A DNA stretch of 64,000 nucleotides. Source: Melioribacteraceae bacterium. GTDB taxonomy: Bacteria > Bacteroidota > Ignavibacteria > Ignavibacteriales > Melioribacteraceae. The stretch is from assembly GCA_021739765.1 (NCBI GenBank), contig JAIPBD010000005.1:1-64000 (forward strand), in the 5' to 3' direction. The position numbers and the translations under genes were made by a program. This document shows, piece after piece, positions 61,939-64,000 of this stretch (within the stretch, counting starts at the first letter, position 1; each line of letters begins with the position of its first letter). The notes beneath the pieces were generated by a model that was not told the DNA's origin, did not search any database, and saw only the letters and a program-made list of their open reading frames with translations.

Positions 61939-62910
61939 ATGCCAGAATTAATCTCATTAAACGAATCGTCATTTAGTGTAAAAGATTGGGATGAATTCGT
62001 CGCAAATTCGGATAACGGAACCATCTTTCACACCAGGCATTTTCTAAGCTATCACAAAAAGAATAAGTTTGAGGATATATCCGGTGTAGCTGTTAAAAAC
62101 AAAAATATACATTCTGTTATTCCGGCTGCACGGGTTAAGCGGGGGAGTGATTTTGTCTTTGTTTCGCATCCCGGGGCATCGTATGGAAGTTTCGTGGTTA
62201 ACAAAGATCTCGCCATCAAAGAAGCATTTGATTTAGTGGAGCAGTTGGAAACTTACGCCGATAAAAAAGGCTGCAACAAAATTGAACTGACCATTCCACC
62301 AATAATTTATCAAACCAAGTATTCCAATTACATCGATTTTGCACTAATCAAAAATGGATTTGAGTACAAGAAACGAGAAATCTCGAGTGTTGTACAATTG
62401 GATTTTGCTGATGATGAATTGCTTCAAACGTTTAGATCTACCGCGCGAACCGCAACTAAACGAGCCATCAAACAAAATGTTGAGGTTGTTGAAACAGATA
62501 AATTCGATGAGTATTACGAAATACTCAAAAAAAACTTAAAAATGAGGCATGATGTTAATCCAGCACATTCTTTGGATGAATTATTGCGTTTGAAAAAACT
62601 GTTCCCCTCCAAAATTAGATTATGGGGTGCATTTGTCGAGGGTAAACTTGCGGCTGGAGTCTGCAATTTTTCAGCTAATAATCACGTTGTTTTGGCCTTT
62701 TACATTAGTCATCTGGAAGAGTATCAAGCCTATAGACCGGTAAATCTGTTATTTTACGAAATTATGAGAAAATATAAATTTGAAGGATATCGATTCTTAG
62801 ACTTTGGAATCTTTACTGTTGACATGGAACCGAATTGGGGGCTTGGGCGCTTTAAAGAAAATTTTGGAGCCAGAGGAATATTCAGGGATACTTTTATAAA
62901 ATCGCTTTAA
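61939..62910 (+). CDS. FemAB/GNAT-like acyl or aminoacyl transferase
   Basis: The 323-residue cytoplasmic protein has the double-GNAT layout of FemAB-like enzymes: an N-terminal half with HTRHFLSYHKK and HPGASYGSF, and a C-terminal half with LWGAFVEGKLAAGVCNF and LDFGIFTVDMEPNWGLGRFKENFGARG. Relatives transfer amino acids to peptidoglycan or acetylate sugars in polysaccharide loci. Adjacent glycosyltransferase genes favour the latter, but the substrate is unknown. Confidence 0.8.
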   Translation: MPELISLNESSFSVKDWDEFVANSDNGTIFHTRHFLSYHKKNKFEDISGVAVKNKNIHSVIPAARVKRGSDFVFVSHPGASYGSFVVNKDLAIKEAFDLVEQLETYADKKGCNKIELTIPPIIYQTKYSNYIDFALIKNGFEYKKREISSVVQLDFADDELLQTFRSTARTATKRAIKQNVEVVETDKFDEYYEILKKNLKMRHDVNPAHSLDELLRLKKLFPSKIRLWGAFVEGKLAAGVCNFSANNHVVLAFYISHLEEYQAYRPVNLLFYEIMRKYKFEGYRFLDFGIFTVDMEPNWGLGRFKENFGARGIFRDTFIKSL

Positions 62911-62916
62911 TACTCG

Positions 62917-63993
62917 ATGAAGAAAATCTTACATATTGCACCACTTAATTTTGCGGGTGTACCTTACGATTTTTTCAAAATGCATAACCACGTCGGCGAT
63001 TTTTCTCACTTAATTACTCTTCATAAAAATCCACATACCTTTCCCGAAGATATTTGCTTTGATTTTCCACTACCGAAATTTAGCTTAGCGAAATTCTGGC
63101 GGGATCGTAAAAAAAAAGAAATTGACAATTCTAATTCAGAATCAGCACCGTATTTCAAACCAAAAAATGTTTTTGAAAAAATATACTTTGCCGTAAATGA
63201 CAGCCTTCGCACGCAGAAAGTTGAAGAAGCCATCAAAAAATATGAGCTCGATAGCTTTGATATAATACACTTGGATGGCGGTTTAGGATTTTATCGAAAT
63301 TCGAAACAAATCCAAAAGTGGAAAAGTGAAGGCAAAAAAATTGTAAGCTGTTTTTATGGAAGTGATCTTCGGAGCAGGGGACTGATTAAAGAAATCGACG
63401 AGATTTCTGACTTAAATATCACTTCGGAATATGATCATCTTTTACTAAAAAATGATCTTGAATATCTTTTCTATCCTTATGATACAGCCGAACTGCCGGC
63501 TCGCATCGAGAATAATTCTGATGTAATAAAAATCGTACATTCCCCGACTAACCGAAAGTATAAAGGAACGGAACTTATAATATCAGTTATTAATGAAATT
63601 AAGAAAAAATATAAAATTGAATTTCATTTGCTTGAGAATTTATCGAGAGAAGAAGTCCTCCGTGTAAAAAGCACCAGCGATATTTGCATTGATCAGGTAG
63701 GTGGATTAGGCGGTGGGACGGGTTATGGTAAATCTGGATTGGAAACTTTAGGAATGGGAATCCCAACTATTATTAATATGATCCCCGAATACATTGAGTG
63801 GATGCCTGAAAATCCTTTCGTGATAGCCAATAATTTTGATGAACTGAAAAAAGCACTCGTTGAATTAATCGATGACCCTCAATTGAGACAAGAGTATTCG
63901 GCGAAAGGTACTCAATGGGTAAAAAAGTATCACGGTTATGAGAGTGTGAATAAATCACTTTATGATCTGTACAAAAAGTATCGAATTATTTGA
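62917..63993 (+). CDS. Family 1/4-type glycosyltransferase
   Basis: This is a 358-residue GT-B fold glycosyltransferase. The N-terminal domain has DIIHLDGGLGFY and KIVSCFYGSDLRSRG. The C-terminal domain has VHSPTNRKYKGTELII and the nucleotide-sugar region DICIDQVGG...GYGKSGLETLGMGIPTI. It follows the FemAB-like gene by 6 bases. A further ATG at 63993 overlaps its TGA and begins another gene cut off by the window end (8 bases visible), so a polysaccharide gene cluster continues to the right. Confidence 0.83.
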   Translation: MKKILHIAPLNFAGVPYDFFKMHNHVGDFSHLITLHKNPHTFPEDICFDFPLPKFSLAKFWRDRKKKEIDNSNSESAPYFKPKNVFEKIYFAVNDSLRTQKVEEAIKKYELDSFDIIHLDGGLGFYRNSKQIQKWKSEGKKIVSCFYGSDLRSRGLIKEIDEISDLNITSEYDHLLLKNDLEYLFYPYDTAELPARIENNSDVIKIVHSPTNRKYKGTELIISVINEIKKKYKIEFHLLENLSREEVLRVKSTSDICIDQVGGLGGGTGYGKSGLETLGMGIPTIINMIPEYIEWMPENPFVIANNFDELKKALVELIDDPQLRQEYSAKGTQWVKKYHGYESVNKSLYDLYKKYRII

Positions 63994-64000
63994 TGACCAA

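Noticed and set aside
1-64000. CRISPR array, prophage, insertion sequence or integron
   Set aside because: No regularly spaced repeats, transposase, integrase or phage structural genes were seen on either strand.

Overview
The window reads as a chromosomal segment of an AT-rich, Gram-negative member of the Bacteroidota/Chlorobi assemblage, most likely class Ignavibacteria. The evidence is a complete PorU-PorV type IX secretion (T9SS) pair, several proteins with a C-terminal 'PNPF...' T9SS sorting domain, PorV/PorQ-like paralogues, bacillithiol ligase BshC, and long runs of same-strand genes with ATGA/TAATG stop-start overlaps. Rank is inferred from gene families, not from a marker-gene tree.

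Layout. 1-1972: two tandem minus-strand beta-propeller lipoproteins, one cut by the window edge, with a 16-bp palindrome inside one signal region. 1973-4618: a T9SS-sorted minus-strand protein with its own terminator. 4923-16542: a plus-strand operon of six envelope genes: a DUF4384-like protein, a CHASE2-adenylyl cyclase, two proteins that look like catalytically dead caspases, a VWA-TPR-OmpA-SPOR protein and a TPR-CHAT protease. A tRNA-Glu(CTC) with terminator follows. 16671-17892: endonuclease III and an HD hydrolase. 18083-30231: porU, porV, a T9SS-sorted M6 pseudo-metallopeptidase, a peptidase/TolB-propeller/outer-membrane-barrel protein and a membrane protein. 30238-37214: housekeeping (der, CoA-disulfide-reductase-like enzyme, upp, TPR protein, rsh, ruvX). 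37299-38309: two bacterial microcompartment (BMC) shell genes behind a promoter containing an inverted repeat. 38359-49892: housekeeping (YbbR, tmk, CtpA, exonuclease/GIY-YIG fusion, YmdB, folD, a BMC-type deoC, a HicB-like protein, trmH-like, aroA, bshC). 50004-57485: a membrane glycoconjugate cluster (flippase-like protein, two QxxRW glycosyltransferases, NodB deacetylase, radical SAM) bracketed by two paralogous outer-membrane proteins and followed by an M50 protease. 57603-61932: lipoprotein, T9SS-sorted propeller and two PorV/PorQ-like proteins. 61939-64000: FemAB-like transferase, a glycosyltransferase and the first bases of another gene.

How the genes may work together. In the 4.9-16.5 kb operon five products carry signal peptides and the sixth is an inner-membrane cyclase with a periplasmic CHASE2 sensor. 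This suggests an envelope protease/pseudoprotease signalling module reporting to cAMP; I know of no described system with this exact gene set. The BMC shell genes and the deoC about 7 kb downstream, whose N-terminal extension looks like a shell-targeting helix, together suggest a scattered deoxyribose-phosphate (SPU-type) microcompartment whose other parts, including a BMC-P vertex protein and aldehyde dehydrogenase, would lie outside the window. All assignments come from reading sequence and motifs; no search was run.
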